28,326 bases of DNA from NCBI GenBank assembly GCA_003427395.1, contig BFEA01000027.1, positions 1,760,578-1,788,903 of the forward strand, in the 5' to 3' direction. The DNA is from Chara braunii. Taxonomy: Eukaryota; Streptophyta; Charophyceae; Charales; Characeae. Numbering within the stretch: the first letter of the stretch is position 1; every line of letters begins with the position of its first letter. A program made the translations under genes and the position numbers. The notes below the pieces were generated by a model. It was not told the DNA's origin, did no database searches, and saw only the letters and a program-made list of their open reading frames with translations. Shown in pieces: positions 20,227 through 28,326 of the stretch.

Positions 20227-20440
20227 CTTCCCCAGTGCACACACGCCAATGCTGCGACAGCAAAGACAAGAAGGGGAACCCCTACTTTCAAAGGCTTCCT
20301 CATACCCTGTGCAGCCTTCTTCAACAACACCTGGATATGCTCTGGGCTCAAGTGAACAGGAGCAAGCATAAACACTGAAAATGCTCCGAAGTACAATATC
20401 TGCACCAAATGGAGTGATACTTGATGTGCCTCCTTTGCCC
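20227..20440 (-). CDS. ALG10: ALG10 internal exon C
   Basis: Third ALG10 exon. It opens with GAKEAHQVSLHLVQILYFG, matching the plant family pattern GAKEAHxVSPHFAQxxYF, then APVHLS and two hydrophobic helices (VQILYFGAFSVFMLAPV and VGVPLLVFAVAALACVH). One difference is visible: L stands where plant proteins usually have P in VSPHF. Seen: acceptor GGATGCAG|GG and donor GGAAG|GTAAGC, close to the eukaryotic consensus. The first two bases complete a Gly codon from exon B; the last two (AG) plus C from exon D make Ser. The exon is 214 bp, that is 70 whole codons plus two split codons. Downstream lies the 18.3-kb intron. Intact frame, no stops. Confidence 0.92.
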
Positions 20441-21179
20441 CTGCATCCACACACACAGACACAATCAGTTTCATGTATGCTTGTGCTTTCTCCTTTCGTA
20501 TGCATTCTTCTAATTTGTACAAGTGCTTCTTGTGTGCCCAGCTAAGCACCTCTAAGTAGTGCCAACCAGTCGGTCAGTCCTCGTTTGAAGTGCCTGCAGC
20601 ACTCTGCGTGGTTCGCCCGTGATGTGAGTAGGTGATGTGCCACTTTGCTCCGTGTTGGATGTGTAGACTGCCTTGCCTTGTCTGCGCTCCGCCGCTGCCT
20701 TGCTGCCCGTCCCGCTTGCTCCGTGTGTCGTTCGTTGTGGGCTGCCATGTTCCCTGTGTGGTGTGGCTGTGGTGCTGGTGTTGCTCTGTGCTTCGCTGCA
20801 CTACTGCCTTTCTGCCCATTCCCGTGCCCCGCCTTTGCGTTTGCTGCTTGTCTGCCATGTAGTGTAGCTGCTGTGTTGATGTCGCCTTGTGCTCCGCTGC
20901 GCTGTTGCTGTGCTGCTCGTCCGCTTGCCCTGTCGTTCCTAGCAGGCATTGTGCAGTTGGGTGCTCCTGGACTGTTGCCTGTTGCTTCGTTGAGTTGCTG
21001 CCTGCTGCTATGTTTGCTTGTGGACAGTCTGCCTTCAACAACGGTCAAAGGGTTCATGACCCAAACCATCAATACGGGGATTCCACAGATTGTCGAGGGT
21101 GCAGCCTCCTGACGAGTCGGTGTAACTCTGACAAAACAGTATTTCATCCTCAGTTTTTTTTTTTTTTTTTTCCCTTCGG

Positions 21180-21560
21180 TTTTTCTGAAACGGTTTTCAC
21201 CTTTTAGCAGTAGCGGATGCAGTACCCAGGGTTCGATCCCTAGACCTCACCCTACCCATGTACAGTATCTGTGTAGACCCCGGGAATTGAACCTGTGACC
21301 TGTGTATTCGTAGGCACTTGGTAGGCCTGTCGTAGGTCCATAGGCAGCAGGGGTTCGATCTGTAGGTCTATAGCGTAGGAGTCTTAGTGAGTTCCGGAAG
21401 CTTAGCTGTAGAACTTCTAGAAGGTAGGCAAGTGGGCAAGTGGGCAAGTGGTGAGGCAAGTGGTGGACTAAACCGCAGTGCAACAGCAGTACAACGTCGG
21501 TAGGATAGCGGTGAGTCCACAGTCAGTCAGCNGAAGGTCCAGTCAGTCCCAGTCCGGTCC
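21180..21560. other. Cluster of pol III B-box-like sequences
   Basis: GGTTCGATCCC at 21231-21241 (plus), GGTTCAATTCC at 21284-21294 (minus) and GGTTCGATCTG at about 21352 (plus) fit or nearly fit GGTTCRANYCC. No matching A boxes or cloverleaf were found, so these are probably SINE or tRNA remnants. One unresolved base at 21532. Confidence 0.45.
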
Positions 21561-22394
21561 AGCAAGTACCACAGGGGGACTGTGAGCACCAAGGGCCGAT
21601 GGCAAAGGGCAGACCAACGAGTTTCTGAAGTATAAATCAAGAGGCAGCGCCCAGCCATTCATTCATTCCTGCGTGAGCCATGCGGAAGCGCTGCCACAGC
21701 GACTTGTGCAAGGAGGTCTGCAGATGAGCCAGGAGGACACAGTGTGCAAGAGAGGAGGAGTTAGCATAGCGATAGGTTAGAGGCAGCCATAGCTGCCATA
21801 GCTGTAGTTAGTAGTGAGTGTGTGTGTGTGCTCGAGTGTTAGAGTGATGCGTGTGGGATATCCAGGGTGATCCAGTGTATGTGAACAGTGAGATGTTTGG
21901 GCGCTGAAGTCGCCATAGCCAATTGAGAGTGAACTCGTATCTGAAAGCCATATCTCTGAGTTTTGAGTGGGCGCATGTCGCAAGTATACTGCGTTGCTGT
22001 TTACATGCATGAAAAGTGTGTTTGAGAACGCGTCCGATTGCATTTCTGACTTTTTCACCATTTTTGTCATTTGTTGGGACTTGTATTTTTTTCCCCCCCT
22101 TTCTTGTTGGCTGTGGTTTGCCCGGTTGCCGTTTGGCTCGGTGTCTTTTCCTTTTTTGTTTTGTGTTGTTTGTCTTCTCCGTGCCTTGTGCACTAGTGTG
22201 ATGTCTGGTGCTATGCGTGATGACCTTTCACGTCCAATCTCAGGACTACTTCAGTTTTACCTTTGAAGTGGTTTCGCTAGTGGTGTTCGTGATTATGATA
22301 CATCGGAGATATCTTATACATGTGTACACACACATCTCTACACACACACACACATGAGTGTCATTTTGTGAGATTACCTGGATCTTACATCATC

Positions 22395-22705
22395 GCTTTC
22401 CAACTCAAGTGTCCTTTTCCTGTAGGCTTGCTCAACCGTCTGTTCCTCAGTGTATCTGATGTTTTCCGTCAACTTTCTAAGGTTTTTCCCATACATTAGT
22501 GCAAACTCGCGTGTTCCAGCTGGCCAGGTGGCAATATCTGAATCTGATTCGGATTGAGAAAATATATAGGTGTACGTGCTTTCCAACGATTACGCAATTT
22601 GCTTGGGGCTTTGCCAATTGTTAGAGGCATTGAGTTATTATAAGCACTAGCTACCTTGGGTAGTACTTCGTCCCAGTCCAGCTGATCTGATGTACACCTC
22701 AATGT
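22395..22705 (-). mobile_element. Ty3/gypsy integrase C-terminal remnant
   Basis: Minus-strand frame reads LDWDEVLPKVASAYNNS, matching the conserved DWDxxLPxxxFAYNNS segment after the integrase catalytic core of Ty3/gypsy elements, then TIGKAPSKL and, after a frameshift near 22510, ALMYGKNLRKLTENIRYTEE with an adjoining charged tail. The upstream part is cut by a (GT)n tract at 22712-22768. No LTRs, primer-binding site or catalytic DDE residues were found. Confidence 0.7.
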
Positions 22706-22708
22706 CTG

Positions 22709-22711
<3 letters not shown>

Positions 22712-22768
<57 letters not shown>
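22712..22768. repeat. (GT)n microsatellite
   Basis: 57 bp of alternating T and G directly adjoining the gypsy integrase remnant. Confidence 0.95.
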
Positions 22769-22769
<1 letters not shown>

Positions 22770-23591
22770 TGAATGTTCTCTGCCCTCTCGCACTCTCTCC
22801 TTCCAGCTACCGTGCCCGGCGTCATTGACTACTACTACCCTCACGGTCTTCCTTCTCTTTTGTTTTTCTTCACATAGAAGCTGCAGCCATTCACCCACGG
22901 TCCTAGACACCTATCAAGGGGTGGGGGTGGGGGGAGGTTGATATGGGCGGGGTGAGGCTCCACTCCACTTCCTTCTCACTCGTGGACAAGTCGGACAATA
23001 ATGCTGCAGCATTTCCGCAGCATCATGAATGGCCAAAAGCGGTGACTCTGCCTGCAACTTGAGCTTTGTACTTGCTGCAGCTCTAAAATTGGGCTTGTGA
23101 CATTGGCCTTGGCAGCCCTGGCCGCAGTCGGCAATGATTTGGGTTATCATACGACTTTCCTTGGACTGATCTGCGACTGACCCGTGGATTGACGCCTGTA
23201 AAGTACCTAACTGACTGATTCTACTAACCCCTACAGACATCTACAGGCCCTATGTCGCATACCAAGATGGTACAGACCAGAACCAAGAACCGACCTCTCA
23301 CAGATAGAGCAAGATAGCACAGCGGAAGACTAGAATACAAATGATCAGACCCAATCAATGTCGAAATGTAGACTGGACATACATCATCATCATCACACGG
23401 TGTGAATGGCCTGTCGCCGCACACCAAGACGAAGGTGCCAGGCCTAACTCATACACAGATGAGGAGGAGGGGGAAGAGACGAAGAAGGAGGAAGAGATGA
23501 GAATGTCGTCAATCCAAATGTCGCTGATATCAATCCCAAGTAGTCCCCCCAATGTCTCTGTCCAATGTCGAGTCTAAATCCCAAGTGTCAT

Positions 23592-23594
<3 letters not shown>

Positions 23595-23671
<77 letters not shown>
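23595..23671. repeat. (CT)n microsatellite
   Basis: 77 bp of alternating T and C in the 4.5-kb ALG10 intron. Confidence 0.95.
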
Positions 23672-23673
<2 letters not shown>

Positions 23674-23974
23674 ACCAGGTACTGACCTGCGAAAGGTGGT
23701 GCCTTGATGCAGGTGCGGACGTGCTGAAGACGAAGCTGGAGCAATGGCCACGCAGGTAAGTCTCAGGTAAGCCCTCTGGCCGCCATCACCATATCTCCCT
23801 CCCTGTGCTACTCTACTCCATCAGCGCCCAGCGCTGGAAGACTAGTCTTATCGTCGACTACTACTGCACTGCCGTCGTCCAAAGTATGCCTCACCTCGAT
23901 CCTCTACTGAATGCCGTGACTGAGGCCGGACCCAGCTATATATAGTGCTGGGTCGGCCTCAGCTGCTGAATCCT

Positions 23975-24040
23975 GGCGCTCAAACTGAGGCTGGGCCTCA
24001 AAAGTTTGGCGCCCAAACTGAGGCTGGGCCTCCAGCGCCT
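23975..24040. repeat. 33-bp tandem duplication
   Basis: GGCGC(T/C)CAAACTGAGGCTGG followed by GCCTC occurs at 23975 and 24008. It lies just after a CCCAGC-TATATATA-GTGCTGGG inverted repeat (23931-23952). Confidence 0.8.
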
Positions 24041-24440
24041 ACTGAAACCGCGCGGTCTCAAAATCAGGGTTTGGCGCCAAAACGTGCGCCAGGGCCTGTA
24101 GCCGAAACGAGGCCTACTGGGCCTCTAACTGGTACCGGTCCTACTCTGGCCTAAAACCCGGCCCACCAACCCTGCGGACCCTACTGAGGGTCGGAACGAC
24201 ACAGACCCTACACTCTACGGACCCCTAGAATACCTGGTCGGGCCCAGCTGGGCCCGTGTGGAACTGAGTATGCCACACCCTACCTACCGGTTTCTGGGCG
24301 ATACCAACCACAATGTTCTTTCACAACCTATGGAACAGGCCTACGGTACAGGGAGAAATTAGGACATGGTACTGGGACTGGGTTCCAAGACCCATGAGTC
24401 GTTTCACTTTAATGTTTGCTCAACTTTCTGCACGCTTAGC

Positions 24441-24528
24441 TACTGTCTTCAACCGGATATAACGCCCGGTCATTATAGCGGTATTTGGCACAACTTTCGG
24501 GGGGCTTTCTATTCGGGTGAAGATGGTA
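24441..24528. mobile_element. TA-flanked pogo/Tigger-like MITE, copy 2 (short)
   Basis: 84-bp element between TA dinucleotides. Left end CTGTCTTCAACCGGATATAA with an inner GGTCATTATAGCGGTATTTG shared with copy 1; right end ATTCGGGTGAAGATGG is its imperfect inverse. Shorter and more diverged than the other two. Confidence 0.7.
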
Positions 24529-24796
24529 GTGGACACTGTCCTCATCTTTCCCCATGTGTTGAATAGTCTGTTACCCCTCACAGCTGATATGGGCAAAAGG
24601 AAGGACGGCAACACATAGAATTAGGCAAATTGTACAGAGTGTATCATATCTGACAACAGCCAATGAATAGGGACAATGATACACAGGATTACATAAACGC
24701 TTAGAGTATATCATATGATTGAATGCACGTCTGAATGGGCAAAGAACAGTCCCAGCCACACATTGATAGCATTTTCATGACGGGACAAAGAAACAA

Positions 24797-24905
24797 GCGA
24801 CATTTGAAAACAATTTCCAAAATTGAAGCGACATTTGAAAACAATTTCCAAACTTGAGGCGACATTTGAAAACAATTTCCAAAATTGAAGCAACATTTGA
24901 AGATG
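24797..24905. repeat. 31-bp minisatellite, about 3.5 units
   Basis: Units begin at 24797, 24828, 24859 and 24890 with GCGACATTTGAAAACAATTT followed by CCAAAATTGAA; the last unit is partial. It ends about 70 bp inside the intron from the ALG10 exon B donor. Confidence 0.92.
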
Positions 24906-24974
24906 CATTTGAATAGCAGCAGGCGTTGACTGAGGACATGCTTCAATACCACTTAGGACGTTCAAAATGCTCAC

Positions 24975-25112
24975 CGACAACAATGCCACCATTCCAAATG
25001 AAGAACGCAGCACAACCCATCAGCACCACCAGAAGAGGGGCAATACTCCATAGCACCTCACCCAACCGATTCCACGTGTCCGCAACAAGCATTGCAAGCG
25101 CCTTAATGATGT
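24975..25112 (-). CDS. ALG10: ALG10 internal exon B
   Basis: Second ALG10 exon in the window. It encodes a short amphipathic lead (DIIKALAMLVADTWNR) and a membrane segment, SIAPLLVVLMGCAAFFIW, ending in NGGIVVG, which corresponds to the family's conserved YWNGSIVLG stretch. Seen: acceptor CCATGCAG|AC and donor GTCG|GTGAGC. The exon starts by completing a split Asp codon (G|AC with exon A) and ends with one base of a split Gly codon (G|GG with exon C), so the reading frame joins exactly on both sides. An alternative acceptor at ACTGCAG about 50 bp upstream is also in phase and would add roughly 16 residues; I prefer the nearer one because the family has DII at this point. No stop codons. A 31-bp minisatellite lies about 70 bp downstream of the donor. 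Confidence 0.9.
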
Positions 25113-25930
25113 CTGCATGGACATACCAAACCAGCAAATGCCGCATCGAATCAACTGCAGTGATTTTTGAAGTATTCTTTTCCCCAGGAAGATTAGCACT
25201 CAATATACATCCCCGACTTTTGCAGAACTTTTTGTCAAAACTTCTGAGCTCAAAATCGTGTCAAAGCTGCCGCCCTTCAGCCGGTAGGCCGACCCATCCA
25301 GTGGCTGGCACCATGCCTTACATGACTTTAGGACTGCATCGACAGCAGTGGTGCTTTAAACCACCAGTGCATTTCGTGTTCCGCATTTCTCTGACGCCAC
25401 ACGCCATGTGCCACATGCCGCGTCCTTCAGGATGTACTGACCTGCCAATCAGCGCATTATTCATTCAGGAAAAAACAGGGCCGTGCATGCAACAGTTTTG
25501 CCTGGATGTATTTTCCAACACACGGGGGGAGTCCCGTACATCCCGAAGAACGTGGCACGTGCACGGCTACGTCTCAAAATTTGCCCATGAAAACTCTGGT
25601 GGTCTGAGGACTGCATCAGCATGCCTTGTGCAGTGGATACCGACATCAAATGACACTCCAAAAGTTCCAAAACTATATGTTTACTCTCTTGTGCCTGCAA
25701 AGAACATGAGCGGAGAACTTCAATAACCCTCCTCAGCACCACGTGTGACTCAGAAAATAAACAGCGCAGAGACAGAGCAGGCGCAGGATTGCATCTTATA
25801 TTGCAAATGAAAGGCAATGCCAGTTGGCAAAAAAAAGGAATACTATTTTCCGGTTGAGGCTCATGCGTTGGTCGAGACACAACGATGTCGTCTCCGTTAC
25901 CACTAGAGGCAGATGCCTTTCTTCCTTTTT

Positions 25931-25931
25931 A

Positions 25932-25968
<37 letters not shown>

Positions 25969-25969
25969 T
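25931..25969. repeat. (ATT)n microsatellite
   Basis: About 39 bp, 47 bp from the truncated end of the U2 fragment. Confidence 0.93.
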
Positions 25970-26015
25970 AAGTTTTATCTAAGGCTTACCAAGCGCAGCA
26001 AGTTACCAGCAAAGA

Positions 26016-26092
26016 CCACAGATCAGATATTAAACTGATTGGAACCGATACTACACTTGATCTATTTTTAGCCAAAAGGTCGAGAAAGGTAT
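26016..26092 (-). pseudogene. U2 snRNA 5'-half fragment
   Basis: On the minus strand it begins ATACCTTTCTCGACCTTTTG, then GCTAA, a 5-nt insertion, GATCAAGTGTAGTATC and CAGTTTAATATCTGAT, following the first ~75 bases of U2. The GTAGTA branch-point recognition sequence is intact, but the inserted bases, several substitutions and loss of everything after about position 75 argue against function. No plant upstream sequence element was seen in the 90 bp before it. It lies in the ALG10 intron between exons A and B. Confidence 0.88.
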
Positions 26093-26097
26093 TTCTG

Positions 26098-26149
26098 CCG
26101 ACAAACTCACTTTCTGGCAACCTTTGAAATCCCGACAAACTCACTTTCT
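26098..26149. repeat. 18-bp direct repeat beside the U2 fragment
   Basis: CCGACAAACTCACTTTCT at 26098-26115 and 26132-26149, period 34. It begins six bases upstream of the U2 5' end. Confidence 0.85.
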
Positions 26150-26362
26150 TTGAGTTCCGTGTCCAGCAATTAGTAGGCACCTATCTTACAAGGCTGTCCC
26201 TGCTGGACTGTCCACCCAGACTGTCAAGCCCAGACAGCTCTGCATGCACTTGACCGGAAAGCTGGGACTAGTGGGAACAGGCTGAGGGAGACATCTTTTC
26301 AGTCTAAATGGCGCCTAAATCTGAGTGTGCGGGGTTCAATGGGGGCCAAAGGGGTATAAAGG

Positions 26363-26440
26363 GACGTTAAAAGAGGTTAACGACTTTACAGGAGTGCATT
26401 AGACGTTAAAAGAGGTTAACGACTTTACAGGAGTGCATTA
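26363..26440. repeat. 39-bp perfect tandem duplication
   Basis: GACGTTAAAAGAGGTTAACG and the following ACTTTACAGGAGTGCATTA are repeated exactly at 26363 and 26402. Confidence 0.93.
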
Positions 26441-26896
26441 CCATGCATGAATTTTTTTTCTTTCACAGAAAAAAAAAAGAAGTGGATGTTCATAAGGAGT
26501 TTTGAGGTGACACTCACCCAAACTTTTTTCTTTTTTTTATCTATTTTTTCATCAAATTGACCCAGTAAGGGACAACAATTTCTAATTAGGACCGTGCATA
26601 GGCGGTGTGGACCATCTGTTCCTAACTTCCCAGCATTCCCGCCCATCACACTCTTTGTGCATATGGCTTTTTAGAAAGATACGCTTGTCAGTTGCTCTCA
26701 GATTCAAATCAGATAAGACGCCCTTTCGTTTTCTGATTGCAGTCAGCAGGAGGGGACGGACGCTGGGCCCGCTTCGCAGCCTTATAGCACGCTTCCATTT
26801 TCAGTCACCTTTTAGATGTTTCCCTGCAATCGATGGGATGCTGGACCCGGTTTCCAGCTTCATAGCATCATTTTCCCCTCTTTGATCACCATGCAC

Positions 26897-27006
26897 TACC
26901 GTCTTCCCCCGAACACAACGCACCCTCATTTTGGCTGTACCATGACCGGAAAGACAGCTCATGTACATTCGTTACCAGGGTGCGTTGTGTTTGGGGGAAG
27001 ATGGTA
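26897..27006. mobile_element. TA-flanked pogo/Tigger-like MITE, copy 3
   Basis: 106-bp element (26899-27004) between TA dinucleotides, with inverted repeats of about 30 bp starting CCGTCTTCCCCCGAACACAA and an inverse ending GGGGGAAGATGG. Length and ends match copy 1; the interior is unrelated. Confidence 0.8.
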
Positions 27007-27236
27007 GGTTAAAGCGATTGTAAAGTACGCCTGCATGTGTGAGTCTCTCATTGTTAGAATCATTAGAGTTGGCTGTTTTCTCTGCTGCTCTTCCTGTCAT
27101 CTCTACACCCCGGCGACCCCCCTTCTGAACCTGGCCGAGGATGCCTCGTTCACTACGTGGACCACACAACATTTGTGAGGGACGCCAAAACATTTCCTGG
27201 CTTGTATGATAAAAAAGAGGAAAGCGATTCCCATGC

Positions 27237-27290
<54 letters not shown>

Positions 27291-27291
27291 C
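27237..27291. repeat. (AAC)n microsatellite
   Basis: About 18 AAC units in the 2.5-kb ALG10 intron. Confidence 0.95.
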
Positions 27292-27627
27292 TTGTTATCG
27301 TTGCAATTCCACAAAAAGTGTTTCAAGTTTCAAGTTTTTTTGACATTTTAAAATGATGTCCCCCTTTTTTTTGCTTCCTGAAAAGAACTGAAAATTTGAA
27401 TTTATGCGCACCCCGACATCTGGGTTGTCGGACAGAGTGTCCAGTCTAGATGTGTGAATGGATTTGGATCCAGACAAGTCACAGCCTGCTCGGCGTCTGA
27501 CCTCGTAACAAGGGTGGGTATCTGATTGGCATCATCCCCCTCTAAGACTTGAACGACATTAAATTCTTAAACCTTACACCTAATCGAGCAAAACCGTCAG
27601 GCTTAGGACATAAAGAAGGACACTAAC

Positions 27628-27940
27628 CTGGCTCCTCTCGGCGCTGTTTCCACTTCATCTCGCTGTCTGGTCGCTCTTCTTGTGGTGACCTTATGTCTTT
27701 TGCATCTTCACCGACCCGCTTGCGAAGATTTCCTTTGTCATCAGCAGACAGCACTTCCGTCGACCGCACATCATCTGCAATCTTCTTACCCTCTGTCAAG
27801 GGTTCTTTTGCTCCTCTCTCCTCCTGCCCTCTCAACCATTGATTTGGCGGCTGACTGAGCAAGGAGATCACTGCTACACAGACAGTGAACACTACCCAGA
27901 CAGCGTTCGTTTGACGGATGAGAATCGCCTCCACAGCAAA
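27628..27940 (-). CDS. ALG10: ALG10 internal exon A (first of four in window)
   Basis: This exon encodes the RQTN region of the Die2/ALG10 alpha-1,2-glucosyltransferase (family GT59), a multi-pass ER membrane enzyme that uses dolichyl-phosphate-glucose to add the third, terminal glucose to the lipid-linked N-glycan precursor. Seen: an open frame beginning FAVEAILIRQTNAVWVVF, matching the family's conserved (F/I)RQTN(I/A)xW motif, then a hydrophobic segment VFTVCVAVISLL, then about 70 hydrophilic, charged residues (rich in E, K, R, D), as in the long loop of plant ALG10 proteins. The acceptor is ATTTGCAG at 27941-27948, preceded by a pyrimidine-rich stretch and a TTGACTGAA branch-like site; entry is phase 0. 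The donor is CCAG|GTTAGT, leaving phase 1. The length of 313 bp fits these phases. The N-terminal exons must lie beyond the right edge. The match is from recall of the family, not a search. Confidence 0.9.
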
Positions 27941-28145
27941 CTGCAAATGCATATCCCATTCAGTCAAAGGCCAGAAGAACCAAGCTTACCACCAATTCCA
28001 GCAACATGTATGGGTAATATGTACTAATACCCAATACCGGCGATACGTGACTCCACTATCCGAAAAGAGAAACTTTAACCAACCTGAAAAACTGCGAGCT
28101 TTGAGTTTCAAGACAACTCGTTTCCATTTTTTTTTTCCTGTTAAG

Positions 28146-28183
28146 AAACGATGGCATGCACAAACCGAGAAACGGTCCAAATT
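28146..28183 (+). pseudogene. U6 snRNA 3'-end fragment
   Basis: The stretch GATGGCATGCACAAACCGAG followed by AAACGGTCCAAATT aligns to the last 34 bases of plant U6 with four differences, all transitions. The 5' two thirds of U6 is absent. No T-run terminator follows. It lies in the ALG10 intron upstream of exon A, between a T-rich tract and the terminal (CT)n tract. Confidence 0.75.
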
Positions 28184-28236
28184 AAACCGAGAGATGAGGG
28201 GCGTTGTTCCGCTGAACAGGGATAGGTTCGGAGTGC

Positions 28237-28238
<2 letters not shown>

Positions 28239-28326
<88 letters not shown>
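28239..28326. repeat. (CT)n microsatellite running off the window
   Basis: At least 88 bp of CT. It reaches the last base, so the true length is unknown. Confidence 0.95.

Larger units (their letters stand above)
20441..24974 (-). other. ALG10 intron between exons B and C (about 4.5 kb)
   Basis: Begins GTGAGC and ends ATGCAG on the minus strand. Contents: a 31-bp minisatellite, a short MITE copy (24443-24526), (CT)n and (GT)n microsatellites, and a Ty3/gypsy integrase remnant. Stretch 20560-21150 is a G/T/C-rich, internally repetitive sequence with overlapping open frames of low-complexity composition; stretches 21560-22390 and 22770-23590 hold nothing I recognise. Confidence 0.85.
25113..27627 (-). 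other. ALG10 intron between exons A and B (about 2.5 kb)
   Basis: Begins GTTAGT and ends ATGCAG on the minus strand. It contains a U2 snRNA fragment (26016-26092), a TA-flanked MITE (26899-27004), an (AAC)n tract, an (ATT)n tract and two short tandem duplications. The stretch 25200-25930 holds no recognisable gene; a long open frame on the plus strand there is antisense to exon B and has no family resemblance. Confidence 0.85.

Noticed and set aside
20542-21147. 201-residue open frame on the minus strand
   Set aside because: Low-complexity Ala/Gln/Arg product from an internally repetitive G/T/C-rich stretch upstream of ALG10 exon C.
23931-23952. Promoter at CTATATATAG
   Set aside because: A short inverted repeat in an intron with no open frame behind it.
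24926-25726. 266-residue open frame on the plus strand
   Set aside because: Antisense to the well-supported ALG10 exon B and its flank; no recognisable family.
26016-26092. Functional U2 gene
   Set aside because: Internal insertion, missing 3' half and no upstream promoter element.
1-28326. CRISPR array, bacterial operon or prophage
   Set aside because: Tandem repeats here lack regular unique spacers, and splicing, snRNA relics and retroelements show eukaryotic nuclear DNA.

Overview
This is a nuclear genome window from a eukaryote with very repeat-rich, gene-poor DNA. The best reading is a streptophyte green lineage, plausibly a charophyte alga such as Chara; that is inference. Supporting signs: snRNA-derived fragments follow the plant-type U6 and U2 sequences, an inserted mitochondrial fragment carries nad7 (mitochondrion-encoded in plants and many algae, nuclear in animals), and the only host gene reads as a plant-like ALG10. 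The cox3 fragment already encodes Trp and Leu in a stretch where, as I recall, seed-plant genomic copies need C-to-U editing.

The organising feature is one split gene on the minus strand. Four exons at 27628-27940, 24975-25112, 20227-20440 and 1791-1933 encode, in order, the central part (about 269 residues) of ALG10, the ER alpha-1,2-glucosyltransferase that adds the last glucose to the dolichol-linked N-glycan precursor. All exons lack stops, have GT/AG borders, and their phases join exactly (G|AC, G|GG, AG|C). The introns between them are about 2.5, 4.5 and 18.3 kb; the 5' and 3' ends of the gene lie outside the window.

Everything else is intronic. The 18.3-kb intron holds a decayed LINE (17640-18990) interrupted by a tRNA-derived SINE with target-site duplications, a second SINE with perfect 15-bp duplications (19597-19779), a U6 retropseudogene with 8-bp duplications (19178-19288), mitochondrial cox3 (7559-7770) and nad7 (13851-14240) insertions, foldback/MITE-like elements, a seven-copy degenerate motif array (10397-11790), and many short tandem duplications and microsatellites. 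The 4.5-kb intron holds a Ty3/gypsy integrase remnant, a (GT)n and a (CT)n tract, and a 31-bp minisatellite beside a splice donor. The 2.5-kb intron holds a U2 snRNA fragment, and the right flank a U6 3' fragment. A TA-flanked pogo/Tigger-like MITE family occurs in all three complete introns.

No second protein-coding host gene, intact RNA gene or CRISPR array could be supported. Two single unresolved bases (7457, 21532) mark this as draft assembly.
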